Assembly: GCA_024398365.1 (NCBI GenBank)
Contig: JAKSJG010000001.1
Coordinates: forward strand, 82,696 to 146,695
Direction: 5' to 3'
DNA: 64,000 nucleotides
Source: Bacteroidales bacterium
GTDB lineage: Bacteria; Bacteroidota; Bacteroidia; Bacteroidales; UBA932
The translations under genes were made by a program, and so were the position numbers. This document shows, one piece after another, positions 8,249-18,123 of the stretch; position 1 is the stretch's first letter; each line of letters starts with the position of its first letter. The notes beneath the pieces were generated by a model. That model made no database searches and was not told the origin of the DNA. It worked only from the letters and a program-made list of their open reading frames with translations.

Positions 8249-9493
8249 CTATTCTTCGTCTTTTTCGTTTTTCTGGAGGTTCAGCAGCTTCTCGCGGCGG
8301 TAGAATGCCGGCTCGCTCTCAAGTTCGCTGATCTCCTGCTGGGATTCCACGATGAGTGAAGGCTTGCCTGCAAAATGGCGCTTGCTGTTGATGTTTTCTG
8401 AATCTTCCGGGCACAAAGGTACACCGCTCTTCCGGTTTTTGGAAGAGGAATCATCATATTTGACCTCAATGATATTGCTTTTCTTGATTTTGATGACCGG
8501 GAGCTGGGTCATCTCGAAGCCGGTGGCGATGAGGGTGACGCTGATATTGTCGCCCATATTGTTGTCAGTCACGATACCGCGCTTGAAATTGACGGTGTCG
8601 CCGATGCGGCTCTTGATATTGTCCATGATCTGCGAGATCTCGGACATCTTGGCGGCCTTGCCCTGTTCGCCGCTGCTGGTGATGTTGACCAGCGCGTTCT
8701 TGGCGGTGCTCAGGTCAAGCTCCTGGAGCAGAGGGGAGCAGAGTGCCTGCTCCACAGCCTCTTCCACTCTGTTGGGACCTGAGGCGGTGCCTATACCCAT
8801 GAGGGAAACGCCGCTGTTCTGCATGATCTTGCGCACGTCGGCGAAATCGGCATTGATATGACCGCTTCTGGTGATGATGTCGGAAATGCTCTTGACAGCT
8901 ATGGCCAGCACCTCGTCGGCCTTGTGGAAAGCCGTCACATAGTCGAGGTCTCCGTAGAGCTCGTAGAGCTTCTGGTTGTCGATGATCAGCATGCTGTCCA
9001 CCTGGCGGTGGAGCTCCTTGATGCCCTCCACGGCACGGTACAGCGCTTCCTCGCCCTCATCCCTGAACGGGAGGGTGACAACGCCCACGGTGAGGAGGCC
9101 CTTCTTCTTGGCGGTCTCTGCGATGACAGGAGCGGCGCCGCTGCCGGTACCGCCGCCCATACCGCAGGTGATGAACGCCATCTCGGTATTGCTGCCGAAT
9201 ATCTTTTCAATCTCTTCCTGAGATTCCAGCGCGGCCTTCCTTCCGGTTGCTGCGTCTGTGCCGGCGCCGAGGCCCTTGGTAAGCATCGGACCCAGCTGGA
9301 CCTTGGTAGGCACACAACTCATCTCCAATGCCTGCATGTCGGTGTTGCAGATGACGAAATCCACATCTTCGATGCCGCTGGCGCACATGTATGACACTGC
9401 ATTTCCGCCACCGCCGCCGGCGCCGATTACAGTGATGATATTGGCTTTTTTCTCCCAGTCCTTAGGGATGAAGTTATTTGAATTGTATTCCAT
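8249..9493 (-). CDS. ftsZ: Cell division protein FtsZ
   Basis: FtsZ is the tubulin-like GTPase that forms the division ring. The protein shows GAGGGGGNAVSYM, the tubulin signature GGGTGSGAAPV, and the synergy-loop region NSGVSLMGIGTA. The C-terminal tail (about 315-414) is polar and ends in a basic and acidic helix, where partners such as FtsA usually bind. I chose the ATG at 9493. A GTG at 9499 in the same frame overlaps the ftsA stop as TAGTG and is an alternative start two codons longer. gltX follows after 3 bases. Confidence 0.97.
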   Translation of the reverse strand: MEYNSNNFIPKDWEKKANIITVIGAGGGGGNAVSYMCASGIEDVDFVICNTDMQALEMSCVPTKVQLGPMLTKGLGAGTDAATGRKAALESQEEIEKIFGSNTEMAFITCGMGGGTGSGAAPVIAETAKKKGLLTVGVVTLPFRDEGEEALYRAVEGIKELHRQVDSMLIIDNQKLYELYGDLDYVTAFHKADEVLAIAVKSISDIITRSGHINADFADVRKIMQNSGVSLMGIGTASGPNRVEEAVEQALCSPLLQELDLSTAKNALVNITSSGEQGKAAKMSEISQIMDNIKSRIGDTVNFKRGIVTDNNMGDNISVTLIATGFEMTQLPVIKIKKSNIIEVKYDDSSSKNRKSGVPLCPEDSENINSKRHFAGKPSLIVESQQEISELESEPAFYRREKLLNLQKNEKDEE

Positions 9494-9498
9494 GGTCA

Positions 9499-11079
9499 CT
9501 AAGCTTTATCTTTATCGTCTGCAAAGAAGTCGTTGATGAAATTCTTGAATAATCCGCCGAGCTTTCCTCCACGCTTGATCCTGCCGGTATCCCTGGTTTC
9601 CTCCTTTTCCTCATCGCTGTCAAATACCTCCTCTTCTTCAGGTTCTTGAACCGTGGCAGGAGCAGGAGCGGTCGTGGGTTTCGGAGTTGGCTTCGGGGCT
9701 GTTTTCTCAGGAGCAGGCTGTGCCGCCGGCTGCGCCGGTGCCGGTGCAGGAGCCGGTGCAGGAGCCGGTGCAGGAGCAGGAGCAGGGGCTGGTGCAGGTG
9801 CTGCAGGCTTGGCCTTTTCCTCCTCCGGCTCATCCTGGAAGATGGATGCCAGATTGACTACAGGCTTCTTCGGTCCTGCATTGATGGTCTCGGCCTTGCG
9901 CAGGGCGGGGATATCCGTGGCGAATGAGAGATTGCCGGAGAGCGCCTCGATGACCAGTCCGACCGCAGTCGAAGAGAAGGCATCCATTGCGCCGATGGCG
10001 GAATCCGGGGTGATGCTGCTTCTCGGTGCGGCGAGACGCACCTTCTTGTCGAGCAGTATCCTCGCGAGCTGGGTGATGTGCTCCATATAGCTGCAGCCGC
10101 CGGTCAGCACGACTCCTGAAGGGAGCTTGCTTGAGTAGCCGCTCTGCTCTATGACATAATTCACGGCATCGAATATTTCGCTCATCCTGGCCTCGATCAC
10201 GCGGCTGAGCAGGCTGAGCTCCACTGTGCCGTCCTCCACATTGTCCTCGCCGCGGAGCACGAGCTGCTTGTTTTCGGCCGTGTATTCTTCAAGACAGTTG
10301 CCGAAGCGCTGCTTGATGTTCTCCGACCATTCATAGGTCAGGTTGGTTACGGTCTTGATATCGTTGGTGACAGCGTCGCCTCCGAACGGAACGGTATAGA
10401 GCTGCCTGATGATATTGTCCTTGACTATTGCGATCTCGGTGAGATTCTTGCCCATGTCCACGAGGGCCACGCCGTTCTCCATCTCCTGTCTTGTGAGAAC
10501 GGCCGCTGCGGATGCGATGTTGGAGAGAATGACCTTCTTGACATAGATGCCGCATTCGCCGAGTATCTTCTTGCGCTTGTTGAACAGGCTGCTCTTGCCT
10601 GAATACACCTTGAAGAAGCTCTCGAGCGTCTCACCGCTCATGCCTATGACATCCTTAATACGCAGGCCGATCTGGTCATCCACATTGAATCTCTGCGGTA
10701 TGACGTCGAAGATCATCTCGTCGCCCGGGACCTCCCTCTCGAACTGCTTGGCTGAGATCAGCCTGATCTCCTCCTCCGTAATGTACTTTTCGCTGTCCTT
10801 CCTCTGGTTGCGGCAGGATATCTCGTCGGCATGGAGGAATTTGCCTGAAAGGCTGATTACCGCGCTCTTGATAGGCTCCCCGCACTCGTCCTCCGCTTTG
10901 CAGAGAAGTGGTTTGAGAGCATCTATGACCTTGAGGTCATTGACGATCTCACCTCCCTTGATACCTGCTGAAGGGGCATCGTAATAGGAACGGATGCGAA
11001 TCCCGGAGGACGTCAGCTCGCCGACTGCGACTGCAATCTTTGAGGATCCGAAATCGATGGCTGTGATTAAGTTGCTCAT
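9499..11079 (-). CDS. ftsA: Cell division protein FtsA with a Pro-Ala linker
   Basis: FtsA is the actin-like protein that tethers FtsZ to the membrane. The ATPase core begins with ITAIDFGSSKIAVAVGE and includes VALVDMGKNLTEIA and the GVVLTGGCSYM segment. After the core comes a Pro-Ala repeat linker (roughly residues 418-465), an acidic stretch, and a C-terminal amphipathic helix (LGGLFKNFINDFFADD) that fits the FtsA membrane-targeting sequence. The ATG at 11079 lies 2 bases after the ftsQ stop. A TTG at 11091 would overlap ftsQ and is less likely. The length of 526 residues exceeds E. coli FtsA (about 420) because of the linker. Confidence 0.95.
   Translation of the reverse strand: MSNLITAIDFGSSKIAVAVGELTSSGIRIRSYYDAPSAGIKGGEIVNDLKVIDALKPLLCKAEDECGEPIKSAVISLSGKFLHADEISCRNQRKDSEKYITEEEIRLISAKQFEREVPGDEMIFDVIPQRFNVDDQIGLRIKDVIGMSGETLESFFKVYSGKSSLFNKRKKILGECGIYVKKVILSNIASAAAVLTRQEMENGVALVDMGKNLTEIAIVKDNIIRQLYTVPFGGDAVTNDIKTVTNLTYEWSENIKQRFGNCLEEYTAENKQLVLRGEDNVEDGTVELSLLSRVIEARMSEIFDAVNYVIEQSGYSSKLPSGVVLTGGCSYMEHITQLARILLDKKVRLAAPRSSITPDSAIGAMDAFSSTAVGLVIEALSGNLSFATDIPALRKAETINAGPKKPVVNLASIFQDEPEEEKAKPAAPAPAPAPAPAPAPAPAPAPAPAQPAAQPAPEKTAPKPTPKPTTAPAPATVQEPEEEEVFDSDEEKEETRDTGRIKRGGKLGGLFKNFINDFFADDKDKA
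9733..9810 (-). repeat. Tandem Pro-Ala coding repeat in ftsA
   Basis: A 12-base unit (ccggtgcaggag on the plus strand) is repeated exactly three times at 9741-9776 and flanked by degenerate copies. It encodes an alternating Ala-Pro run in the FtsA linker. Such repeats can change length by slippage while staying in frame. Confidence 0.8.
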
Positions 11080-11081
11080 AG

Positions 11082-11858
11082 TTATCTGCAAATTATCTGT
11101 TTTTTATATTTCAAATTCACGCTTTTGTAATGTGCGGCCTCCTCCAGCGGAGCGATGCTCTTGTAGAAAGCCGTGAGCTTCGAGAACTTCGTCTCTATGT
11201 CCGAAGCGTCCCCGAAGATGATATTGTATCTGGAGTCCCTGGTGCAGAGGCAGATGTCGCCGTTTTCGGCAATGTCTATCTGCTCTATCTGGCTGCGCCA
11301 GTAGTCATGGCTCTCGATATAGTCTCCCACCGCTATCATCCCGTCCATCCACTTTCTCTCCTTGTCGCTCCCCGGATAGCCCTGCTGTCCGGAACTGTAG
11401 CTGACGGGTATCCTGCCGGTCACGATAGGCACGTTGGCGACATTGTGGATAGGGAACATATAGCCTGTGGAATCGACGTAGAAGCTCTTGCGTCCGTTGT
11501 CAAAACGCATGACCGGATGACGCTGCTCCAGCATAATGTTGAGGTAGCCCGTCATGTCCTTGAACACTTCCACCTTCCTGACCTCACCTCTGGCGGCGAT
11601 GCTGCTCTCCAGAGCGAATATGTTGATGTCCTGCATCCTGTGGCCTATCAGGCCCCTGCCGCCGTCGATCATTTCCAGCACGTCGCGGCGGGTCACAGCC
11701 CTGTTCTCGATGGAGTCCGCCAGGATGACGTTGATCCCGGTGCAGATCTCCTCCTGTGCGCGCTCTCGCGCATACTTGCCGGCATGGAAGAAATATGCTC
11801 CGCCAAGGAAAGCCGTCAACAGGCAGAATAGGGTGGTCAGCAGGATTCGCTTCAGCAT
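11082..11858 (-). CDS. ftsQ: Cell division protein FtsQ-like
   Basis: FtsQ/DivIB is a single-pass membrane protein of the divisome. The 258-residue protein has an N-terminal membrane segment (about 5-26), then a POTRA-like stretch (VTRRDVLEMI near 56 and the KVEVFKDMTGYLNIMLEQR strand-turn near 97-115), and YVDSTGYMFP near 128, typical of FtsQ. Sequence similarity in this family is low, so the call also rests on position between murC and ftsA. Its start overlaps the murC stop by 7 bases. Confidence 0.88.
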   Translation of the reverse strand: MLKRILLTTLFCLLTAFLGGAYFFHAGKYARERAQEEICTGINVILADSIENRAVTRRDVLEMIDGGRGLIGHRMQDINIFALESSIAARGEVRKVEVFKDMTGYLNIMLEQRHPVMRFDNGRKSFYVDSTGYMFPIHNVANVPIVTGRIPVSYSSGQQGYPGSDKERKWMDGMIAVGDYIESHDYWRSQIEQIDIAENGDICLCTRDSRYNIIFGDASDIETKFSKLTAFYKSIAPLEEAAHYKSVNLKYKKQIICR

Positions 11859-13213
11859 ATCGTGTTGAGGTATTCTTCTATAGGGTTGATGAATCTTTCT
11901 ATGTCTCCGGCGCCTATGGTCACGAGGCAGTCGATGTCAAGACTTTTGATAGTGTCGAGCAGCTGCTCCTTGCTGACCAGATGCTTGTCGCTGATGGTCA
12001 CCTTGTCGAACACCATCTCCGCGTTCACGCCTTCGATCGGGAGCTCGCGTGCCGGGTAGATAGGCAGCATGATCAGCTCGTCCAGGCCGCTGAGCGCCTC
12101 GGCGAACTCATCCGCGAAGTCGCGTGTGCGAGTGTAGAGATGCGGCTGGAATATGCCGCAGATGCGCCTGCCGGCGAATATGTTGCGTATGGAGCTGATG
12201 GCCGCCTTGATCTCGTTCGGATGGTGCGCGTAGTCGTCCACGTATGCCACCTTCGGAGTGTTGACGTGTATGTCGAATCTGCGCTTCACGCCGCGGAATG
12301 AGGCGAGCGCCTTGCGCAGCGCTTCAGGCTCGATGCCGTGCAGCAGGGCGCAGGCCGATGCCGCAATGGCATTCTCTACATTCACCCAACCCGGGACGCC
12401 GACCCTGCAGTGCTCTATCCTGCCCATAGGGGAATTGACGGTGAAGTCGAAATATCCGCCCTCCACCGGCACTATGTCAGATGCGTAGAAGTCGCAAGGC
12501 TGGTCGTATGAATAGCTGTACACCCTGGCCTTGATGCCTTCGCGCGGCACCGTGACGCCCTTCTTGATGATGACGGCTCCGCTCTCATTGATCTGCGATG
12601 CGAATTCGCCGAAGGCCTCGATGACGTGGCTGTGGTCCTTGTATATGTCGAGATGGTCCGCGTCGGTGGCGGTGATGACGGCTATCTCAGGGAAGAGCTG
12701 GAGGAAAGAGCGGTCGAACTCGTCAGCCTCAGCCACGAGCACCGGCTCCTTGCTCAGCAGGAGATTGGTATCATAATTCTTGGATATGCCGCCGAGGAAC
12801 GCGTTGCAGCCCTTGCCGCCTTCGGTGAGAATGTGCGCCAGCAGCGTGCTTGTGGTGGTCTTGCCGTGCGTGCCGGAGACCGCGAGGCATTTCTGCTTGC
12901 GGGCGATCTCTCCGAGCGCCCTCGAGCGCTTGCACACGTTGTAGCCCTTTGCGAACACGGTCTTGAACTCCTCCAGGTCCGCCGGGATGGCCGGAGTGTA
13001 GATCACGAAAGTGGACTCCACATCCTGCGGGATAAGGTCCGGCCTGTCCTCATAATGTATGGAGATGCCTTCCTGCTCCAGCCTTGCCGTGAGCGGGGAA
13101 GGGGTGCGGTCATAACCTGACACGCTGTATCCGGCATTGTTGAAATACCTGGCTATGGCGCTCATGCCTATGCCGCCTATGCCGAGGAAATAGTAATTCT
13201 TGTATTCAGCCAT
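11852..13213 (-). CDS. murC: UDP-N-acetylmuramate-L-alanine ligase
   Basis: MurC adds the first amino acid, L-Ala, to UDP-MurNAc. The Rossmann start FLGIGGIGMSAIARYF and the ATP-binding loop AVSGTHGKTTTSTLLA are clear, as is DDYAHHPNEIKA in the C-terminal domain. I start at the ATG at 13213 (MAEYKNYYF), which overlaps the murG stop by 8 bases. The frame is open further upstream, but that extension lies inside murG and is not family-like. Length 453 residues. Confidence 0.96.
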   Translation of the reverse strand: MAEYKNYYFLGIGGIGMSAIARYFNNAGYSVSGYDRTPSPLTARLEQEGISIHYEDRPDLIPQDVESTFVIYTPAIPADLEEFKTVFAKGYNVCKRSRALGEIARKQKCLAVSGTHGKTTTSTLLAHILTEGGKGCNAFLGGISKNYDTNLLLSKEPVLVAEADEFDRSFLQLFPEIAVITATDADHLDIYKDHSHVIEAFGEFASQINESGAVIIKKGVTVPREGIKARVYSYSYDQPCDFYASDIVPVEGGYFDFTVNSPMGRIEHCRVGVPGWVNVENAIAASACALLHGIEPEALRKALASFRGVKRRFDIHVNTPKVAYVDDYAHHPNEIKAAISSIRNIFAGRRICGIFQPHLYTRTRDFADEFAEALSGLDELIMLPIYPARELPIEGVNAEMVFDKVTISDKHLVSKEQLLDTIKSLDIDCLVTIGAGDIERFINPIEEYLNTIC

Positions 13214-14321
13214 CATACCTGATGAGTGCGAGCACCTCTCTCGCAATAACTTCTCCCGCATCCTTGCGCGCGAGCTTGAGGATGTTGCTTTCCAGTGATT
13301 TGATTTTCTCTTCGTCGGCCAGTAGGCCTTCCGCGGTGGTCATGAGCTTCTCCACGGCCTCGCAGTCGCGTACCATCATGGCCGCGTCCTTGTTGACCAA
13401 TGCCATGGCATTGTGGGTCTGGTGGTCTTCGGACACGTTAGGCGACGGCACGAATATCGTTGCCTTGCCGGCCACGCAGAGCTCGGAGATCGTTCCGGCT
13501 CCGGCCCTGGATATGATCACGTCCGCCACGGCGAATGCCAGGTCCATCCTCGCGATGAAATCGAAATTGCGCACGTTCGGCAGATTGCGGTCAGCCAGGA
13601 ATGCGTCTATGCCGCTCTTGTAGAACTTGCCGCTCTGCCAGATGACCTGATAATCCGCCTTGTCAGCCTTTTCCTCGACCCATTTCTTCATCGCATTGTT
13701 GAGCGTGCCGCTGCCGAGGCTGCCGCCCACGATGAAGAGAGTCTTCTTCGCAGGGTCCAGGTTGAAGAATTCATATCCGGCCTTCCTCTCTTCTTCGGTC
13801 GGCCTGTTGATGGACTTGCGTATAGGGTTGCCGGTGAGGATGATCTTGTCAGCCGGGAAGAATCTCTCCATGCCCTCGTAAGCCACGCAGATGCGCCTGG
13901 CCTTCTTGCCCAGTATCTTGTTGGTCAGGCCGGCGAATGAATTCTGCTCCTGGATGAGCGTAGGCACGCCCTTGTGCCCTGCGCTCCAGAGCATTGGCGC
14001 GCTGGCGTAGCCTCCCACGCCCACTGCGACGTCAGGCTTGAACTCCTTCACGATCTTCCCCGCGAGCCTGATGCTCCTGAGCACCTTGAAGGGCAGAGCA
14101 AGGTTCTGCAGAGAAAGCTTTCTCTGCAGTCCTGCCACCGGCAGGCCCTTGATCGAATACCCTGCAGCAGGGACCTTCTCCATCTCCATGCGTCCCTCTG
14201 CTCCCACAAATAATATTTCAGCGTCCGGCTCGATGGCGCGGATCGAATCTGCTATGCTCAGCGCCGGGAATATGTGTCCGCCCGTACCGCCTCCGCTGAT
14301 GATGATGCGCGGATTACTCAT
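13206..14321 (-). CDS. murG: UDP-GlcNAc:lipid I N-acetylglucosaminyltransferase
   Basis: MurG converts lipid I to lipid II on the cytoplasmic face of the membrane. The N-terminal motif ISGGGTGGHIFPAL and the second Gly-rich site GGSLGSGTLN near residue 193 are diagnostic, as is ISRAGAGTISELCVAGKA near 272. Length 371 residues is normal. It overlaps both ftsW (8 bases) and murC (8 bases). Confidence 0.97.
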   Translation of the reverse strand: MSNPRIIISGGGTGGHIFPALSIADSIRAIEPDAEILFVGAEGRMEMEKVPAAGYSIKGLPVAGLQRKLSLQNLALPFKVLRSIRLAGKIVKEFKPDVAVGVGGYASAPMLWSAGHKGVPTLIQEQNSFAGLTNKILGKKARRICVAYEGMERFFPADKIILTGNPIRKSINRPTEEERKAGYEFFNLDPAKKTLFIVGGSLGSGTLNNAMKKWVEEKADKADYQVIWQSGKFYKSGIDAFLADRNLPNVRNFDFIARMDLAFAVADVIISRAGAGTISELCVAGKATIFVPSPNVSEDHQTHNAMALVNKDAAMMVRDCEAVEKLMTTAEGLLADEEKIKSLESNILKLARKDAGEVIAREVLALIRYDG

Positions 14322-15570
14322 TCTGATTATCCTCCGTTATTCTTTGTTCCGCTTCCTGCACGTCCAGCTGCCTGCTGACCGAAAGTATGATGCCGAAGGC
14401 ACCGCTCAGCACGACGAAGGCCGTACCTCCGTGGCTGATCAGCGGCAGCGTATGACCCGTGATAGGAAGCAATCTTATATTTACATATATGTGCAGCATC
14501 GCCTGTATGGCGATGAGAAATCCGAGACCTATGACCACGGCGCCCGAGAACGGCGTCTGGCACCTGCTGCCGATGGTGATGCACCTGAACAGGAAGATCA
14601 TGTACAGCAGTATGACGAACGTTCCGCCGAGCAGACCGTATTCCTCCACGATGAAGGCGAAGATGAAGTCAGAGAATGCCATTGACAGCGAATACCTCTG
14701 CGTGCTCTTGCCCGGACCCTTGCCTATGAGACCGCCCTGCGAGATGGCCACCTTGGCGTTTTCGCTCTGCCTCTTGTTGTCCAGATAAGCCTGCTTCTGG
14801 GCGGCAGTCATGTTGGCGAGCTTGGTCTCCTCATCCTCCTTGTCGCTGTCGAAGTAGCTCGCGAGTCGGTGCTGCACGGTGCCGAAGCGGTTGAATATCT
14901 TCTCGACCTTGCCGGCCGGCTCCTCAGTGCTCTCCCTGCCTGCGTAGAAGGCGTTGTAGATGCCGAAGAGCAGCAGCACGCCCGCCACCGCGCCTCCGGC
15001 GGAAATGAGCAGGAATCTCAGCTTCACGCCCATGAACCAGAGCAGCAGGAAGCTGATGAATCCGAACAGCAGGGCGGAGGAGAAGCTGTTGGCCATCACA
15101 AGCAGGCAGGTGCCCGCCACAGGCAGCAGCAGCTTGATCGCGAAATCCCTGAACGTATCCAGACTGTCCTCCCAGTATTCGACGGCCTTGGCCAGATACA
15201 GTATGAGGCCGACCTTCGCGAACTCGAACACCTGTATGGACTTGCCGAATATCTTCACCCCTCGCACGGCGCCGTTCCTGATGTCCTGGAACCCCGGCAC
15301 GAAGGTCAGAAGCAGCATCAGGGTCGTGCCGCCGAAGAACAGGAATGCCAGGCCGCGGTACCATTTGAGCGGGATGACATAGCAGATGAGAAGGCACAGG
15401 AATCCGCCCAGCACCAGACGTATCTGCTGCAGGAACAGAGCCGTTTTCTCCATGTGGTTGACATTGGCGCGGTAGGTGCTTGCGGAGAACACCGCCAGGA
15501 TGGAAATCATCGCCAGCAGTATCACAAGTCCCCAGATCGCCTTGTCGCCCTTGACCCTTAACTTTCTCAT
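14314..15570 (-). CDS. ftsW: SEDS-family peptidoglycan polymerase FtsW
   Basis: FtsW is the septal glycan polymerase that partners with FtsI. The 418-residue protein has about ten hydrophobic segments and the SEDS C-terminal signature (PITGHTLPLISHGGTAFV). A long polar loop with many charged residues (around 225-290) matches the large periplasmic loop of SEDS proteins. FtsW rather than RodA is inferred from its place between murD and murG in the division cluster. Confidence 0.95.
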   Translation of the reverse strand: MRKLRVKGDKAIWGLVILLAMISILAVFSASTYRANVNHMEKTALFLQQIRLVLGGFLCLLICYVIPLKWYRGLAFLFFGGTTLMLLLTFVPGFQDIRNGAVRGVKIFGKSIQVFEFAKVGLILYLAKAVEYWEDSLDTFRDFAIKLLLPVAGTCLLVMANSFSSALLFGFISFLLLWFMGVKLRFLLISAGGAVAGVLLLFGIYNAFYAGRESTEEPAGKVEKIFNRFGTVQHRLASYFDSDKEDEETKLANMTAAQKQAYLDNKRQSENAKVAISQGGLIGKGPGKSTQRYSLSMAFSDFIFAFIVEEYGLLGGTFVILLYMIFLFRCITIGSRCQTPFSGAVVIGLGFLIAIQAMLHIYVNIRLLPITGHTLPLISHGGTAFVVLSGAFGIILSVSRQLDVQEAEQRITEDNQNE

Positions 15571-15588
15571 TGCTCTGACTGTACTGTA

Positions 15589-16920
15589 TTATAGTTTTCT
15601 TACTGCTTCCTTGAACTGACGGCCCCTGTCCTCATAGCTCTTGAACAGGTCGAAGCTTGCGCAGCAAGGGGAGAGGAGGACAGTGTCGCCCTCCACCGCC
15701 AGGGATGCGCACTTCTTCACACATTCCTCAGCCGAGAGTGTCTCATATACCGGGACCATGCTGTCGAAGCAGTCGTGTATCTTCTTGTTGTCCACGCCGA
15801 GGCAGACAATGCATTTCACCTTTTCCTTTACCAGGTCATAAATAGGTGTGTAGTCGTTGCCCTTGTCCTTGCCGCCGAGGATGAGGACGATAGGGGTCTT
15901 GACGCTTTCCAGCGCGTACCATGTCGAATTGACGTTGGTCGCCTTGGAGTCATTGATATAGAGCACGCCGCCTATGGACAGCACCTTCTCCATGCGGTGC
16001 TCCACGCCCTCGAAAGACATGAGAGACTCGCGTATGGACTTGTTGGCGATCTTCATCACCTTGCCGGCGATGGCCGCCGCCATCGAATTATATACATTGT
16101 GCTTGCCCTTGATGGAGAGCTCGTCCAGCATCATGTCGTACTTGTCGCCGTCCACGCTGACGTGCATCCTGTCACCGTCCACCCAGGCGCCCTCGTCCAG
16201 CTTCTGCTCCTGGCTGAAAGGCAGTTTCTTGGCCTGGAGCACAATCTTGTTGAGCTTGCCCATGGTGATGTCGTCATCTGCGCAGAATATGAAGCAGTCG
16301 TCCTTGGACATGTTGCGGGTGATGCGGAACTTCGCGTTCACATAGTTCTGCATCACGTAGCCGTACCTGTCGAGATGGTCAGGAGTGATGTTGAGCAGAA
16401 CTGCGATATCGGCCTTGAAGTCGTACATGCCGTCCAGCTGGAAGCTGCTGAGCTCGAGCACGTAGATGTCGTGCTGCTCGGTAGCGACCTGCATCGCGTA
16501 GCTCTTGCCTATGTTGCCGCCCAGACCCACGTTGAGGCCGGCGTTCTTGAGCAGATAATATATCAGCGAAGTAGTGGTGGTCTTGCCGTTGCTTCCGGTG
16601 ATGCAGATCTTCTTGGCGCTGTCATACCTGCCGGCGAATTCTATCTCCGATATGACAGGGATGTTCCTGCTGTAAATCTCCTGAACCAAAGGCACCGTCT
16701 CGGGTATGCCCGGACTCTTGATAACCTCGTCGGCATTGAGAATCTTGTCATAGCTGTGGCCGCCTTCCTCAAACGGAATGCTGTACTTCGTCAGAGTCTC
16801 CTTGTATTCATCCTTGATGGCAGTGCTGTCCGACAGGAATACGTCGAAGTCCTTGACTTTCGCGAGCACTGCGGCACCCACGCCGCTCTCGCCTCCGCCC
16901 AATACGACAATACGTTTCAT
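15589..16920 (-). CDS. murD: UDP-N-acetylmuramoylalanine-D-glutamate ligase
   Basis: MurD adds D-Glu to UDP-MurNAc-L-Ala. The protein starts RIVVLGGGESGVGAAVLA, has the ATP loop ITGSNGKTTTTSLIYYLL near residue 108 and INDSKATNVNSTWYAL near 320. Length 443 residues is typical. It is spaced 18 bases from ftsW and 3 bases from mraY. Confidence 0.96.
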   Translation of the reverse strand: MKRIVVLGGGESGVGAAVLAKVKDFDVFLSDSTAIKDEYKETLTKYSIPFEEGGHSYDKILNADEVIKSPGIPETVPLVQEIYSRNIPVISEIEFAGRYDSAKKICITGSNGKTTTTSLIYYLLKNAGLNVGLGGNIGKSYAMQVATEQHDIYVLELSSFQLDGMYDFKADIAVLLNITPDHLDRYGYVMQNYVNAKFRITRNMSKDDCFIFCADDDITMGKLNKIVLQAKKLPFSQEQKLDEGAWVDGDRMHVSVDGDKYDMMLDELSIKGKHNVYNSMAAAIAGKVMKIANKSIRESLMSFEGVEHRMEKVLSIGGVLYINDSKATNVNSTWYALESVKTPIVLILGGKDKGNDYTPIYDLVKEKVKCIVCLGVDNKKIHDCFDSMVPVYETLSAEECVKKCASLAVEGDTVLLSPCCASFDLFKSYEDRGRQFKEAVRKL

Positions 16921-16923
16921 ATT

Positions 16924-18117
16924 TTATCTGATTTTCAAAGTTATGATTGTAAGTACCGCAAGCAGGACCGAAATGATCCAGAAGCGTACGACTATTTTGT
17001 TTTCAGGCTGAATGTTGCGCGGTGACTGAATCAGCGCGTCAGGATTCTCTTTCTGATAATGATGGTGCAGCGGTGTCATCCTGAACACCCTGACGCCCTT
17101 GCCGGTCTTCTTCTTGGTGTACTTGAAATACACGCGCTGGATGATGACCGTGACGCTCTCCGCCAGGAAAATGCCGCAGAGCATAGGGAGGAGGAGCTCC
17201 TTGCGTATGAGCACAGCGCCCACGCCGATGATACCGCCGAGCATCAGGCTGCCCGTGTCGCCCATGAATACCTGGGCAGGGTAGGCGTTGTACCAGAGGA
17301 AGCCGATGAGCGCACCGACCATCGCGCAGAAGAACACCGCTATCTCGCCGCTGTCCGGGAGGAACATGATGCCGAGGTAGTCAGCATATCCTGCGTGGCC
17401 TGACAGGTACGCGAGTATGCCGAGGGTGGCGCCCACGATGGCGGAAATGCCTGTTGCGAGGCCGTCCATGCCGTCAGTGAGGTTGGTGCCGTTGGAGCAG
17501 GCGGTGATGATGAAGGTGATGACCAGGACATAGATGCCGCCCTGGATGATCCTCGCCCACTGCCCGCTGAACGGGAAGAGCCATTTGTAGTCGAACTCGT
17601 GGCCCTTGAGGAAAGGTATGGTGGTCTCGCTGTAGCTCAGATTGCTGCTCTTGTAGGAGAGGAAGAGGGTGAGACCCACGCAGATGCCCAGCGCCACCTG
17701 GGCGATGAGCTTGGTCCTGGCGGACATGCCCTCCTTGTTGTGCTTGAACACCTTGATATAATCATCTATGAATCCCACCACGCCGAGCCAGATGGTCGTG
17801 ATCAGCAGCAGCCAGGTGTTGATGTTGCGGAAATTGCCGAACAGCAGGACAGGGATGAGGATGGAGATGATGATTATGATGCCGCCCATGGTAGGGGTGC
17901 CCTTCTTCTGCATCTGCCCCTCGAGCCCGAGGTCGCGAATGGTCTCGCCGATCTGCTTCATCTGCAGCTTGGCGATGATCTTCTTGCCTGCAATGAGGGC
18001 CGTGATGATGGCCACGACGTTACAGAGGATGGCGCGTACCGACAGGTACTGGAGCAATCCCGATCCCGGGAAATCAAGTCCCGAGTTGTTGAGGTATTCG
18101 AACAGATGATATAACAT
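16924..18117 (-). CDS. mraY: Phospho-N-acetylmuramoyl-pentapeptide transferase
   Basis: MraY transfers phospho-MurNAc-pentapeptide to undecaprenyl phosphate, making lipid I. The multi-pass protein has GTPTMGGI near residue 75, the catalytic-loop residues in GFIDDYIKV near 125 and [12 protein letters not shown] near 213, and a C-terminal TPLHHHYQ motif. At 397 residues it is longer than the E. coli protein (360), as is common in Bacteroidetes. Confidence 0.97.
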   Translation of the reverse strand: MLYHLFEYLNNSGLDFPGSGLLQYLSVRAILCNVVAIITALIAGKKIIAKLQMKQIGETIRDLGLEGQMQKKGTPTMGGIIIIISILIPVLLFGNFRNINTWLLLITTIWLGVVGFIDDYIKVFKHNKEGMSARTKLIAQVALGICVGLTLFLSYKSSNLSYSETTIPFLKGHEFDYKWLFPFSGQWARIIQGGIYVLVITFIITACSNGTNLTDGMDGLATGISAIVGATLGILAYLSGHAGYADYLGIMFLPDSGEIAVFFCAMVGALIGFLWYNAYPAQVFMGDTGSLMLGGIIGVGAVLIRKELLLPMLCGIFLAESVTVIIQRVYFKYTKKKTGKGVRVFRMTPLHHHYQKENPDALIQSPRNIQPENKIVVRFWIISVLLAVLTIITLKIR

Positions 18118-18123
18118 GTAAGT

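Noticed and set aside
11079-11091. Upstream TTG start for ftsA
   Set aside because: It would overlap the ftsQ stop and adds four residues not seen in the family; the ATG at 11079 is preferred.
13213-13261. Longer N-terminus for murC
   Set aside because: The added 16 residues lie inside murG and do not resemble MurC; the ATG overlapping the murG stop is a typical coupled start.
15775-17025. Open frame of 416 codons opposite murD
   Set aside because: Antisense to a complete murD with intact ATP and substrate motifs; no independent support.
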